The position numbers and the translations under genes were made by a program. A stretch of DNA of 64,000 bases from Adlercreutzia hattorii (lineage in GTDB: Bacteria; Actinomycetota; Coriobacteriia; Coriobacteriales; Eggerthellaceae): positions 2,527,001-2,591,000 of the forward strand of contig NZ_AP022829.1 of the NCBI RefSeq assembly GCF_011405655.1, written 5' to 3'. Below, piece after piece: positions 27,768 to 36,732 of the stretch (position 1 is the stretch's first letter; every line of letters starts with the position of its first letter). Below the pieces are notes generated by a model that saw only the letters and a list, made by a program, of their open reading frames with translations, did not search any database and was not told the origin of the DNA.

Positions 27768-28724
27768 CTAGTTGGCGGTGATGACCGTGCCCGTCTCGCC
27801 GCGCAGGCCGGCGGCCGCGCACTCGAGCGAGGTGATGAGGGCGCGGCCCTCGGGGTAGGCCTCGACGTACTCGATGCAGGCCTCCACCTTCGGGAGCATG
27901 GAGCCGGGGGCGAACTGGCCCTCGGCGATGTACTCCTCGGCCTGGGCCACGTCCATCTCGTCGATGGTCTGCTGCTCGGGCGTGTTGAAGTTGACGCACA
28001 CCTTCTCCACGGCGGTGAGGATCACGAGCATGTCGGCGCCGAGCTCGGCGGCCATGAGCGCGCTGGAGCGGTCCTTGTCGATGACCGCGGGGGTGCCCAC
28101 GTAGCCGTCCCCGGTCTCGAAGACCGGCACCCCGCCGCCGCCGGTGGACACGACGATGTAGCCGTCCTCCACCAGATCGCGCACGGCGTCGAACTCCACG
28201 ATGCGCTTGGGGATCGGGGAGGCGACCACCTGGCGCCAGCCGCGGCCGGCGTCCTCCTTCACGGTGATGCCCATCTCCGCCGCCTTGGCCTTGGCGGTCT
28301 CCTCGTCCATGAACGCGCCCACGGGCTTGGTGGGGTTCTGGAACGCCGGGTCGTCCTCGTCGACGACGGTCTCGGTGACGATGCAGGCCGTCGAGCGCAT
28401 GATGCCGCGGCGCTTCAGCTCGTTCAGGATGGCCTGGGACAGCTGGTAGCCGATGTAGCCCTGGGACATGGCGCCGGCCTCGGGGAAGGGCATGTCCGGG
28501 GTCTTGTCGTCGTTGGCCGCCGCGTAGGCGAAGGCGTTGTTGATCATGCCGACCTGGGGGCCGTTGCCGTGGGAGACGACGACGTTGGTGCCCTCCTCGA
28601 TCATGTCCACGATGTGCTTGGCGGTGTTCCGCACGAGCGTAAGCTGCTCCTGCGGGGTGTTGCCCAGGGCGTTGCCGCCCAGGGCGATGACGACGGTCTT
28701 GCCGTTGCCCTTTTCGTATGGCAT
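27768..28724 (-). CDS. arcC: Carbamate kinase
   Basis: 318 residues, full length. It transfers phosphate from carbamoyl phosphate to ADP and so harvests ATP at the end of agmatine or arginine catabolism. Motifs: VIALGGNAL near the start, [24 protein letters not shown] and VIDKDRSSALMA. ATG at 28724 follows AAGGAG. With ptcA, aguA and the antiporter nearby, it probably serves the agmatine route (the role of aguC). Its leader carries a conserved-loop hairpin, and a truncated copy of its 5' end lies at 42338-42658. Confidence 0.95.
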   Translation of the reverse strand: MPYEKGNGKTVVIALGGNALGNTPQEQLTLVRNTAKHIVDMIEEGTNVVVSHGNGPQVGMINNAFAYAAANDDKTPDMPFPEAGAMSQGYIGYQLSQAILNELKRRGIMRSTACIVTETVVDEDDPAFQNPTKPVGAFMDEETAKAKAAEMGITVKEDAGRGWRQVVASPIPKRIVEFDAVRDLVEDGYIVVSTGGGGVPVFETGDGYVGTPAVIDKDRSSALMAAELGADMLVILTAVEKVCVNFNTPEQQTIDEMDVAQAEEYIAEGQFAPGSMLPKVEACIEYVEAYPEGRALITSLECAAAGLRGETGTVITAN

Positions 28725-28757
28725 AGAATTCTCCTTACCTGTTGGCCTCATCATGAG

Positions 28758-28800
28758 AAGTACGCAGGATGGCTCGGCACAAAAGCCATTCTGCGTACTT
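28758..28800 (-). promoter_or_regulatory. Leader hairpin of the carbamate kinase gene with GCACAA loop
   Basis: Seventeen-base arms (28758-28774 and 28784-28800) pair with a single mismatch around the loop CGGCACAAA (plus strand), 34 nt before the start codon. Similar hairpins with the same loop hexamer precede ptcA and the truncated carbamate kinase copy. No T run follows, so it is unlikely to be a simple terminator. Confidence 0.5.
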
Positions 28801-28925
28801 ACTTTATTGAGCGCCACGTAGGCGCAAAAGATAAGATTGGGTTTATTTTTACCGCAACTACCCCTAATCCGCCCTAAACCAGCGGCCCTGGAAGTCATTC
28901 TCCAATCGCGGGTTAACCTCACTTG

Positions 28926-28952
28926 GAGGGAGGCGGTTTCAGTCGCCCTTCT
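28926..28952. repeat. Diverged REP-like palindrome
   Basis: GGGAGGCGGTTTCAGTCGCCCTT resembles the GGCGGCTTCAGTCGCCC units at 42205-42300. It lies in the gap between the carbamate kinase leader and the arcA remnant. Confidence 0.45.
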
Positions 28953-28988
28953 AGTCAAAGCAACCACGCCGGCATCGGCTCAGTAAGA

Positions 28989-30002
28989 TTAGAGGGCCTC
29001 TCGGATGATGGGCATCGACATACAGCGGGCGCCTCCACGGCCGCGCGACAGCTCCGCTCCCTCGAAGGTGCGCACTTCGATACCTGCCTTATCGAGCAAA
29101 TCGAGGGTTATTTTGTTGCGATCGTAGCAGACCACCAATCCTGGAGCCAACGTGAGCACGTTCCCGCCGAGATTCCACATCTCCCAAAAGCCCTGGATCT
29201 CATCTCCGTTGCCTACGGGAATAAGCCGTACCGAGGACTCACCAAGCGCATCGGCGAGCACCTTGCTCCAGTCGGAGCCGACGGGCTGCGTCCTGACGCA
29301 ATCGGAAGCGGGGGTCAGCTTGTACACGTTCACATTGCCGCTCAGGAAGGGGTTGAACAGGAACGCGTCCCGATCGACCATGGTCAACATTCCATCGAGT
29401 AGAAATCCTGCGTGGGGTTGTCGCGATACTCGTCTGCGGCGCGATGGATGTATTTCATGAGCAAGGGCTCGCGCTGGCGGTAGGGCTTGCCCATGTGGGA
29501 CAAAATGACGTCATCGGCGATGTTGATGCTGCTATCGCGCGTGAAATAGCTGTTGGGCAGCGGGTTGACGAGAAAAAGATCATCGAGGTACGTAACAGCC
29601 CCCCAGCGAATCCCCTCCATCGAATTCGCTCTTGAGAACACCGGTGTAAACACGCTCCACGAACTCATCGAGAGGAAGCCCATTGTAGTATTCCGCCAAC
29701 CGATCGCGCAGCCCGATAGAGGGAATCGCAGAACGATCGAGGAACTCCTCGACAAATGCCGATCTCTCGCTCTCGTTTTTCATAGCCTGAGCGAACATAT
29801 CCTCTTGGTAGAGGATTTCGACGCCATTTTCTCTGAGAATACCCGCGAACGTATCGTGCTCGGCCTGCGCTTTCTCCAGAAGAGGCGTGTCCTCGAAGAG
29901 CATCTCCTGCAGATGAAAGGGATGCACTCGCTTAAGCTCATTGCCCGGACGATGAAGCATGACTTTCTTCAAAGGACCGATTTCCGAATTAACCTGGACC
30001 AT
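28989..30002 (-). pseudogene. arcA: Arginine deiminase, decayed
   Basis: Three out-of-phase segments reconstruct an arginine deiminase. The N-terminal part (from MVQVNSEIGPLKKVMLHRPGNE, start near 30002) loses frame at a run of six C (29599-29604). The middle (LDDLFLVNPLPNSYFTRD ... RDNPTQDFYSME) ends at a junction near 29388, where the C-terminal part (MLTMVDRDAFLFNP ... GRGGARCMSMPIIRE) resumes in another frame. The junction lacks roughly 50 residues that normally carry the IEGGD glutamate and the HLDT histidine, although the catalytic cysteine survives. Loss of catalytic residues makes this a true pseudogene rather than a sequencing slip. Codon use is AT-richer than in neighbours. Confidence 0.9.
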
Positions 30003-30042
30003 GGTGTCCCCTATCTCAAAAAAACAATTCTCAAGGACGGCA

Positions 30043-30089
30043 AAATTCACTCTAGACCTTGGGACAGTACCAAGGTCTAGAGTGAATTT
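30043..30089. repeat. Perfect 20 bp inverted repeat
   Basis: Arms 30043-30062 and 30070-30089 (AAATTCACTCTAGACCTTGG and its exact complement) with a 7 nt loop, flanked on both sides by similar words (ATTCTC ... AGGACGGCAA). It lies at the 5' end of the arcA remnant. It may be a scar or end of a mobile element, or a young hairpin duplication. Confidence 0.7.
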
Positions 30090-30163
30090 CAGCAGATTCT
30101 CCTTTTGCAGGACGGCAAGGAGATCGGCCTCTATCTACCGGCAAATAGCTGAGAGAAAAAGAT

Positions 30164-30445
30164 ATGTCCGAGAACGCGAGGCAAGACCGCAAGGCCCGTA
30201 AAATGAAAATGCCCACCTCATTCGCTATTTTGGGCATCCTGCTTCTTGTCATGGCCATCCTCACGATAGTCGTGGCCGCAGCAGGAGGTGAGGGCGTGCG
30301 CGAGGCCCTACCCCTTCCAGAAATCGCGGGTGAGATCTTGGCGGGTGGAGTGGTGGGCGTTTCTCGTGCCGCGATATTCGGCCCGTTAAACGTCCGACAC
30401 GTCAATATTCCGCGCGCGATCAGTATCCAAGCATTCATTCACTGA
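30164..30445 (+). pseudogene. N-terminal remnant of a YfcC-family transporter
   Basis: 93 residues. A basic start (MSENARQDRKARKMKMPTSF) leads into one membrane helix (AILGILLLVMAILTIVVAAAG), as in YfcC-type amino-acid antiporters of about 450-500 residues. After about 65 residues the similarity stops. Members often lie beside arcA and exchange arginine for ornithine, so this is probably the lost partner of the decayed arcA. A terminator follows. Confidence 0.6.
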
Positions 30446-30512
30446 AATCTACCACTTAACTCGGCCCTGATCTGCTATCGGAATTTGCGGACGCTCCATA
30501 GGAAACGTAGCA

Positions 30513-30557
30513 AGCGGAGATGATCAGAGGAGAACCTCAGAATCATCTCCGCTTTTT
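30513..30557 (+). terminator. Rho-independent terminator
   Basis: Stem AGCGGAGATGAT/ATCATCTCCGCT with an inner GAGG/CCTC stem, followed by TTTTTG. It would end plus-strand transcription of the antiporter remnant. Confidence 0.85.
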
Positions 30558-30625
30558 GAAAGACTCTTGTGACTGCAAACTTTAGGAATTATATGAAGTA
30601 CTGAGGGATCAAGTGCTGCATAGCT

Positions 30626-32296
30626 TTAGTCAACAATCACGTTTTCGGTAGTATAAGATGCCTGCGCATACCGCTGGGCATTGGTGAACTGCGAAGTTGC
30701 AAGGCCATACAAGATCGCAGCCTGCTCCTTATCGCCCTTTGCCCCAGCGCAATCGGCCATGGTCGTATAATTGCATCCCGTGTGCACTGCCTCGGCGGCC
30801 TTGTTGTAGCACTCCAACGCGTCGGCATCTTCGGTATCGCTCTTGTACAATTCGGCGCCAGCGTTTCTCACTGCAATACGGGCATCGGTTTCCGCGCTCT
30901 TATTGGTGGCCTGCATGCCCTCTCCAAGAGTGAGCTTGTAGTAGTTGGCCGTACCGAACGGGACATCGGAGCGGAATTTCTCATCATGGCCCCTCAAGAC
31001 GAACATCTCAAGATCGGTCGCGTCGAAAATCGTCCTGAAGATGGTCTTGAACTCCAGATCATCTCCTTCTGGGGAATGGAACTGATAGAAGCCGCCGAAA
31101 TCCCAATTCTCCTCGCTCCATTTGCCCTCGTCATAGTAGCGAATGCTTCCGAGTGCATCCGCGATGGTGCGCGGGGTAACAGAGCCCTTGTTGTCCAGCA
31201 GGATCCTCTCTACCGTGCTAGCCCTGGGCACGCTGTCCGGATACGCCTCGTACGAATCGTTCATCCACGACTCGTCCAGGAAATGATTTGCCGTAATAAG
31301 GTAATCCTCCTCGCCATGATCGCCGGCCTTACGGACTACATAGGCAGTGTCTTTTTGCTCTACAACATAAGCATTCCCGTTATTATCAGAAATGTTAATG
31401 TTGCCGGTATGGATCCACTCAGTTTCCGTAAGCATTTTGACCGCTTCATCTGCTGTAGCGCACTTTGTAGCTGTATACCAGTAAGCGAACAGGGTATCGA
31501 GGAACGTGCCTTCCCTATCAATCACCTCGGCACCCTCGCTCGGTGCCGCGTGGGGCCCTCCGGCATAGGTAATAATGAGGCCTTCAGAGTTCATGAATGC
31601 ATTGCCCTGCATTCCGCCAGATGCCATAACCGCATAGCCATCATCCGGATAAGAAATCATATCCGAGAACATTGCAGCAGGCGTTGCGCTGATTGCATCA
31701 AGATTGGCGCCTCCAAGATGACGGCCGTCCAGGGTCATGTTTCCCCAAGCCGATACGGTCATGCACGTTTTTGAGCGCTCCGGATCATAATGCATCATCA
31801 AATCGTAGTTAAGGACAGAGGAACCCATAATTGCAACAATCGCATCTTCCTTTGAGATTCCTGCCCCATCAGCCACCCCTGACAAGAAGTCAAACACAGA
31901 TGGCTCATCCGCTTCGTAGTGCTTCAGGATCTTACCCATGGCTTCGTTATATGCGGCATCGTCTGCCTCCGTATAAATCATGGCCATTACAGATGCCCAG
32001 TTATTCTCTAACTGCACTTTCTGCTGTAATCCGTACTGCCTTCCCATATCAAACCAGGAGCCGTTTACATAGACAACTTCCTGTGTGTTCCCTGCGTTGA
32101 CAGTTGCATCGAACACCCCATCAAACTCTTCGGCGCCAGAAGCTACCGCTACATCCGTCGATGCATTGTCCGGCGTTCCGCTAGGCGCATTGTCCGATGC
32201 TCCGCCTGTCGCGCTCTCTGCGGAACAGCCCACAAATGCCAGCAGACTTAAACATAAGCTGGCGCAAAACAATACGCGAGCTACTTTTCTTCCCAT
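30626..32296 (-). CDS. C45-type (acyltransferase/amidase) lipoprotein
   Basis: 556 residues. The signal peptide ends in a lipobox (LLAFVGC), so the protein is a lipid-anchored surface or periplasmic protein. The catalytic domain resembles the C45 family of self-processing Ntn hydrolases: SKTCMTVSAWG, with the likely nucleophile cysteine, is followed by GRHLGGANLD and later ITANHFLDESW. Known members cleave or form amide bonds (penicillin acyl side chains, acyl-peptides). The C terminus adds a helical, TPR-like tail. GC content is clearly lower than in the agu genes around it, suggesting transfer. It lies downstream of aguA on the same strand, but a functional link is not evident. Confidence 0.78.
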   Translation of the reverse strand: MGRKVARVLFCASLCLSLLAFVGCSAESATGGASDNAPSGTPDNASTDVAVASGAEEFDGVFDATVNAGNTQEVVYVNGSWFDMGRQYGLQQKVQLENNWASVMAMIYTEADDAAYNEAMGKILKHYEADEPSVFDFLSGVADGAGISKEDAIVAIMGSSVLNYDLMMHYDPERSKTCMTVSAWGNMTLDGRHLGGANLDAISATPAAMFSDMISYPDDGYAVMASGGMQGNAFMNSEGLIITYAGGPHAAPSEGAEVIDREGTFLDTLFAYWYTATKCATADEAVKMLTETEWIHTGNINISDNNGNAYVVEQKDTAYVVRKAGDHGEEDYLITANHFLDESWMNDSYEAYPDSVPRASTVERILLDNKGSVTPRTIADALGSIRYYDEGKWSEENWDFGGFYQFHSPEGDDLEFKTIFRTIFDATDLEMFVLRGHDEKFRSDVPFGTANYYKLTLGEGMQATNKSAETDARIAVRNAGAELYKSDTEDADALECYNKAAEAVHTGCNYTTMADCAGAKGDKEQAAILYGLATSQFTNAQRYAQASYTTENVIVD

Positions 32297-32422
32297 AATC
32301 TAACCCTTTCTTTTCTCTCCAAAAGCCCTATCTTGCCGGCAACTTGATGGCTGGCGCAAAATGCCCTACTTTGCCGACCCTGGGGCGTCAGAGGACTTTG
32401 AAGCCTCATATGGGCGACGCGC

Positions 32423-33628
32423 TTAGGCCTTAGGCTCCTGTTGGGTGATGCAGTGGATGTTGCCGCCGCCGAAGACCACCTGGTCGGACTGGACGCCCAC
32501 GCACTTGTAGACGCCCTCGCCCCACACCTCGTCGTAGATCTGCTGCAGCGTGTCCACGGCCAGCGGATCGTTCTCGTCGCCGTACTGGGGCACGATGACG
32601 CCGCCGTTGGTCACCAGGTAGTTCATGTAGGAGGCGATGAGCGGCTCGTCAGCCACGCGCGGCTCGGCGTTCTCGTCCATGTCGATGGTGTCGCAGGAGG
32701 CCTGGTCCATGTACAGGGGCTTCGCCGGCATGGGCAGCTTGTACACCTTCAGCGCACGGCCCTTCGCGTCGGTGGCGTTGCTCAAGGTCTCGTAGGCCTC
32801 ATGGCACTGGCGGTAGAAGGGGTAGTCCTCATCGTCGGTCCATATGCAGACCATCACGCCCGGGGCGATGAAGGTGGCCACGTCGTCGATATGGCCGTTG
32901 GTCTCCTCAGGGTCGATGCCCTCCTTGACCCAGATGACCTTCTCCACGCCCAGATAGGCCTTCAGGTGCTCGTCCATGTAGGCGCGCAGCTCCTCGCTCC
33001 AGGGCTCGAAGCGCTTGGCGTAGACGGGCCAGATGGTGTCCTCCTCGACCTCCTCGGCGAGCACGGCCGAGGCGGTGCGGCCCGGGGAGAGCAGGCACTG
33101 CTCGGTGACCACGAGGGTGCCCTCGCCGTCCACCGTGATGGAGCCGCCCTCCAGGATCATGTCATCGGGACGGTAGCGGCGGCAGTGTGACAGCTCGGCC
33201 ATCTTGCAGGCGATCTGGTCGTCGGCCTTCCACGGGAAGTACAGGCCGTCGATGAAGCCGCCGTAGGCGTTGAAGTGCCAGTCGCAGGCGCGCTTGTCGC
33301 CCTTGCCGTCGATGACGTAGGTGGCGCCGGTGTCGCGGAACCAGGCGTCATCGGTGGTCATTTCGATGACGGTCACGTTCTCGTCGTCCTCGAAAACGGC
33401 CTTGCAGTTGGCGTAGTCGTCCTCGTTGGCGCACATGACGACCGGCGTGAACTCGGCGATGGCTCGGGCGATGGCGGCGTACTGCTTCTGGGCCGGCTTG
33501 GCGCCGTGGGCCCAGGTGTCGGTGCGGTGGGGCCAGCCTATCCACACGCGATCCTGCGGAGCGAACTCGGCGGGCATGAAGAAGCCGTCGGCGGCGGGGG
33601 TGGAGTCGGACTCGTAGATGGTTTTCAT
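32423..33628 (-). CDS. aguA: Agmatine deiminase
   Basis: 401 residues of the guanidino-group-modifying superfamily. It hydrolyses agmatine to N-carbamoylputrescine and ammonia. Visible motifs are GFFMPAEFAPQDRVWIGWPHR, VVMCANEDDYANC, DDAWFRDTGATYVID, HIDDVATF with the general-base histidine, and the nucleophilic cysteine in GGGNIHCITQQ. ATG at 33628 follows AAAGGAATT. Third gene of the ptcA-antiporter-aguA operon. Confidence 0.95.
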   Translation of the reverse strand: MKTIYESDSTPAADGFFMPAEFAPQDRVWIGWPHRTDTWAHGAKPAQKQYAAIARAIAEFTPVVMCANEDDYANCKAVFEDDENVTVIEMTTDDAWFRDTGATYVIDGKGDKRACDWHFNAYGGFIDGLYFPWKADDQIACKMAELSHCRRYRPDDMILEGGSITVDGEGTLVVTEQCLLSPGRTASAVLAEEVEEDTIWPVYAKRFEPWSEELRAYMDEHLKAYLGVEKVIWVKEGIDPEETNGHIDDVATFIAPGVMVCIWTDDEDYPFYRQCHEAYETLSNATDAKGRALKVYKLPMPAKPLYMDQASCDTIDMDENAEPRVADEPLIASYMNYLVTNGGVIVPQYGDENDPLAVDTLQQIYDEVWGEGVYKCVGVQSDQVVFGGGNIHCITQQEPKA

Positions 33629-33668
33629 GAGGGAATTCCTTTCAAGAGGGGGGTACGAGTACAGCAAT

Positions 33669-35186
33669 CTACAAAATCTTCTCGCTCTTGCCGTCGTCGG
33701 CGGCAAGAATCTGCTCGACTTGGGCCGGATCAACGGGCTCGAGCGAATCGGGCTCGCCTGCGGCCTCTTCAGCCAAACGCTCGGCGGCCATCGCGGGAGT
33801 GAGGCCCTTGAACTCCTCCTTGCGGCCGCGGGCGCTCACAATGCGCACCACCTCGCCCAAAAGGAGGAAGATGATGAAGATGGCGATCATCGGCACCTTG
33901 TCCGCCACTTCCTCGGCCGAGAACGGCACGAGCGTGGCCACGATGGCCAGTACCAGCTCGATGACCGGGATGGCCAGAATAACCTTCATGGCTGTGCCCT
34001 GGAAGGGGAAGCGGTACACGCGGGGACGGTTCGCATCGACCTTGCGCAGCTTGATGAAGGCCGGGAACATGGGGATGTAGGTGAGCAGTAGGAACACCAC
34101 GGAGGTGGCGAACAGCGTCCAGAACAGCCCGTTGGAGATGGCCTCGTTGGGGATGAGCTGGATGAGCAGGACGGCGGTGGCCACCACGCCGTTCACAATG
34201 GCGGCGCCGGTGGGCATGCCGGTCTTCGGGTTCTCATGGGCGAACACGCGCGGCATGTTCTGGTTTTTCGCCGCATAGTCGGCCACGAAGTTCACGCCGA
34301 AGGACCAGCTGGCCATATTCGCGAACAGGGTGATGAGGAACACCACGGCGATGATGATGAAGATGGGGGAAGCCTCGCCCACCATGGTCATCACGGCCAC
34401 GAGCATGCCGAAGTCGGGGTCGATCTGATCGGCCGGGATGGCAGCACCGATGCCGAAGCCGCAGAACAGGTAGATGGCGCCAATGGCCAGGCCGCCCAGG
34501 ATAATGGCCTTGGGGATGTCGCGAGCCGGGTTCTGCATGTCCTTGGCGAAGGTGCAGATCACCTCGAAACCTGTGAAGTTGAAGATGATGATGGACAGGT
34601 AGCCGAGCGCAGCGGTGTTGGTCAAGTCGGGCAGGAACGTCTCGGGGGCCATGGATCCGGCGAATCCGTTGGCGCAGGCGTACCAGATGCCGAGCACGCC
34701 CACGGACACGGCCACGAGCACCTTCAAAACGGCGCCGCCGTTCAAAATCCACTCGGAATCGGACACCTTCGAGAAGCTCATGAACACGACGATCCACACG
34801 AAGGCAATCTCGATGGCCAGGGTCAGCGGCAGGTTCGCCTCGATGTCGGCCCCGAACACCATACCTAAGATGGGCGGGAACAGCGTGGCCAAGCTGGCGA
34901 TCCACAACGGGAAGTTGATCCAATAGTACCAGCTAATGCGGGCGCCCCACTTGTCGCCGAGGGCGTCGCGCACCCAGTCGTAGATACCTCCCTCGGAGTC
35001 GTAGGCGGTGCCGAGCTCGGCCGCCACCATGCCGTAGGGCAAAAGGAAGGTGATGATGAGGAAGATCCACCAGAAGAACTGCTGGTTGCCGATGGCGGCA
35101 GCCGGTGCCGCCGCCTCGCACACGAACACCACGCAGATCACCGACAGGATAACGGATACGAAGGAGAATTTCTTCTTACCGCTCAT
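33669..35186 (-). CDS. aguD: APC-family agmatine:putrescine antiporter
   Basis: 505 residues with about 12 membrane segments and a charged C-terminal tail. The amino acid/polyamine/organocation (APC) pattern is clear (FWWIFLIITFLLPYGMVAAELGTAY; FTGFEVICTFAKDMQNPARDIPKA). Its place between ptcA and aguA suggests exchange of external agmatine for internal putrescine, which is inferred from context. A hairpin separates it from ptcA. Confidence 0.85.
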   Translation of the reverse strand: MSGKKKFSFVSVILSVICVVFVCEAAAPAAAIGNQQFFWWIFLIITFLLPYGMVAAELGTAYDSEGGIYDWVRDALGDKWGARISWYYWINFPLWIASLATLFPPILGMVFGADIEANLPLTLAIEIAFVWIVVFMSFSKVSDSEWILNGGAVLKVLVAVSVGVLGIWYACANGFAGSMAPETFLPDLTNTAALGYLSIIIFNFTGFEVICTFAKDMQNPARDIPKAIILGGLAIGAIYLFCGFGIGAAIPADQIDPDFGMLVAVMTMVGEASPIFIIIAVVFLITLFANMASWSFGVNFVADYAAKNQNMPRVFAHENPKTGMPTGAAIVNGVVATAVLLIQLIPNEAISNGLFWTLFATSVVFLLLTYIPMFPAFIKLRKVDANRPRVYRFPFQGTAMKVILAIPVIELVLAIVATLVPFSAEEVADKVPMIAIFIIFLLLGEVVRIVSARGRKEEFKGLTPAMAAERLAEEAAGEPDSLEPVDPAQVEQILAADDGKSEKIL

Positions 35187-35206
35187 AGGGTAACTCCTTA
35201 ATGGGA

Positions 35207-35240
35207 AAGAGCGATCGGGAAAGTTGCGCCTTCCCCGATC
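35207..35240 (-). promoter_or_regulatory. Hairpin between ptcA and the antiporter gene
   Basis: GCGATCGGGGAA and TTTCCCGATCGC form a 12 bp stem with one mismatch and an 8 nt loop, followed on the minus strand by TCTTTCCC. In the middle of an operon it may partly attenuate transcription or protect the upstream messenger, favouring high ptcA expression. Confidence 0.55.
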
Positions 35241-35249
35241 GCGAATGGT

Positions 35250-36320
35250 TTACAGACCCTGCTTGCCGAGCTTCGCCATGCACTCGTCGATGGTGGCGCG
35301 GTAGTTGGTCGCCTTCTCCGGGTTCGGCTCGCTCTGGGGGCACAGAGTGGCGAGGATGGCGCGGATGGAGTGCTTGCGGTTCTCGGCCTCGTCCCAGCAC
35401 AGGGAGCGCTCCGGGTCATCCATCACCTCGTCCACGACCTCCTCGCCGCGGTTGGCCGGCAGGCAGTGCATGAACTTGGAGTCGGGGCCGGCCACGTTCA
35501 TCAGGTCCCAGGTCACCTGGTACTTGGGATAGAACACGTCCATGTAGCTGGTGCTGGAGACTTCCTCGTCGTAGAGGCCGTACCACACGTCGGTGTACAC
35601 GAAGTCGGCGCCCTCGATGCAGGAGATGTCGTCGGAGACGGTAATGGTGCCGCCGGAGATCTTGCAGTTCTCCTCGCCGATGGCCATGAGCTCCTTACCG
35701 AACACAGCGCGCTCCTCATCGGTGCCTATGAGCAGGGCGCCGTCGGGGATCTGATGGCCCTTGGGCCCGAACTGCACGAAGTCCATGCCCATCTTCGAGC
35801 AGATGAACATGAGCGATACGCAGGTCTGGGTGGCATCGCCGATGAAGGCGAACTTGCAGTCCTCGATCTTCTTGCCCTCGGGCAAATTCTCGATCATGGT
35901 CATGAGGTCTCCGAGCTCCTGGGTGGGGTGGTTGTACTCGCTCATGCCGTTGATCACGGGGGCCGCGGAGTACTTCGCCAGGGCCACCACGTCCTTGTGG
36001 CGGTCGACGCGGGCCATGAGGATGTCGACGAGGCTTCCCATGACGCGGCCGGAGTCCTCGATGGACTCGTGGCCGCCCAGCTGGATGGAGCCGGGGCCGA
36101 AGAACTGCGCGTGGCCGCCCAGGTCGGTCATGGCCGTCTCGAAGGAGATGCGCGTGCGGGTGGACACCTGCTGGAAGATCATGCCCAGCGTCTTGTGCTT
36201 CAGCAAGAGCGGGTACTCGCCGCCCTCCTTGATGAGCCCCTTCATGGCGATGGCGAGGTCCACCATGCCGAGCAGCTCCTCCTTGGTGAAGTCGTTGGTG
36301 TCGATGTAGTCCTTGACCAT
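35250..36320 (-). CDS. ptcA: Putrescine carbamoyltransferase
   Basis: 356 residues. It phosphorolyses N-carbamoylputrescine to putrescine and carbamoyl phosphate. The carbamoyl-phosphate loop is [20 protein letters not shown], with [13 protein letters not shown] and [17 protein letters not shown] further on. The segments [33 protein letters not shown] and VFYPKYQV are those of known putrescine carbamoyltransferases such as the Enterococcus enzyme rather than ornithine carbamoyltransferases, which fits aguA downstream. First gene of the operon; ATG preceded by AAAGGAGG. Confidence 0.93.
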   Translation of the reverse strand: MVKDYIDTNDFTKEELLGMVDLAIAMKGLIKEGGEYPLLLKHKTLGMIFQQVSTRTRISFETAMTDLGGHAQFFGPGSIQLGGHESIEDSGRVMGSLVDILMARVDRHKDVVALAKYSAAPVINGMSEYNHPTQELGDLMTMIENLPEGKKIEDCKFAFIGDATQTCVSLMFICSKMGMDFVQFGPKGHQIPDGALLIGTDEERAVFGKELMAIGEENCKISGGTITVSDDISCIEGADFVYTDVWYGLYDEEVSSTSYMDVFYPKYQVTWDLMNVAGPDSKFMHCLPANRGEEVVDEVMDDPERSLCWDEAENRKHSIRAILATLCPQSEPNPEKATNYRATIDECMAKLGKQGL

Positions 36321-36344
36321 GGAAATCCTCCTTTAGGATCTCGT

Positions 36345-36372
36345 TCGCGACCTCTGCACAAGATGATCGCGA
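36345..36372 (-). promoter_or_regulatory. Leader hairpin of ptcA with GCACAA loop
   Basis: Eight-base arms TCGCGACC (36345-36352) and GATCGCGA (36365-36372), with one wobble on the transcript, enclose the loop TCTGCACAAGAT. It lies 25 nt before the ptcA start. The loop hexamer is the one seen in the carbamate kinase leaders. Confidence 0.4.
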
Positions 36373-36430
36373 TGCGGTTTCATGCGGAGGACCCTTCATG
36401 CCGGCGCTATTCGGGCCGGATTCCCGTTCG

Positions 36431-36454
36431 CGGCCTCTTCTCGACTCGAGGCCG
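36431..36454. promoter_or_regulatory. Short inverted repeat in the ptcA/LuxR control region
   Basis: CGGCCTC (36431-36437) and GAGGCCG (36448-36454) with a 10 nt spacer. The 412 bp region 36321-36732 between the divergent ptcA and luxR-type genes contains no gene; the part near 36520-36650 is AT-rich and probably holds the promoters. Confidence 0.35.
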
Positions 36455-36732
36455 TCTCCGGAATTGTTGAGCGTCTTCCGCATCTCTCGAGGCTCAGCAT
36501 GGAACGCGCTAGAAGTTTTGAGAAGAAATAATCAAGATTATTTCCAGATGGTAAAAGCTCACCGTGCGTCTAATCCCAAATAATCCCGCTACTTAGACCT
36601 ATTGAACTGGCTTCTATGCTAGAAAAGATCCATCGCCTCTTTTGCTGATCTTTCAAGTTGAGGCACGACCTAAACCGCTCTAGACCGTCGCGGCTCATCA
36701 TCGGGCCCTATGCGTCACCGAGGAGGCTCGCT

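Noticed and set aside
35250-36320. Ornithine carbamoyltransferase for an arginine deiminase pathway
   Set aside because: Motifs around the carbamoyl-phosphate loop and [12 protein letters not shown] fit putrescine carbamoyltransferase, and the neighbouring gene is agmatine deiminase; arcA is dead.
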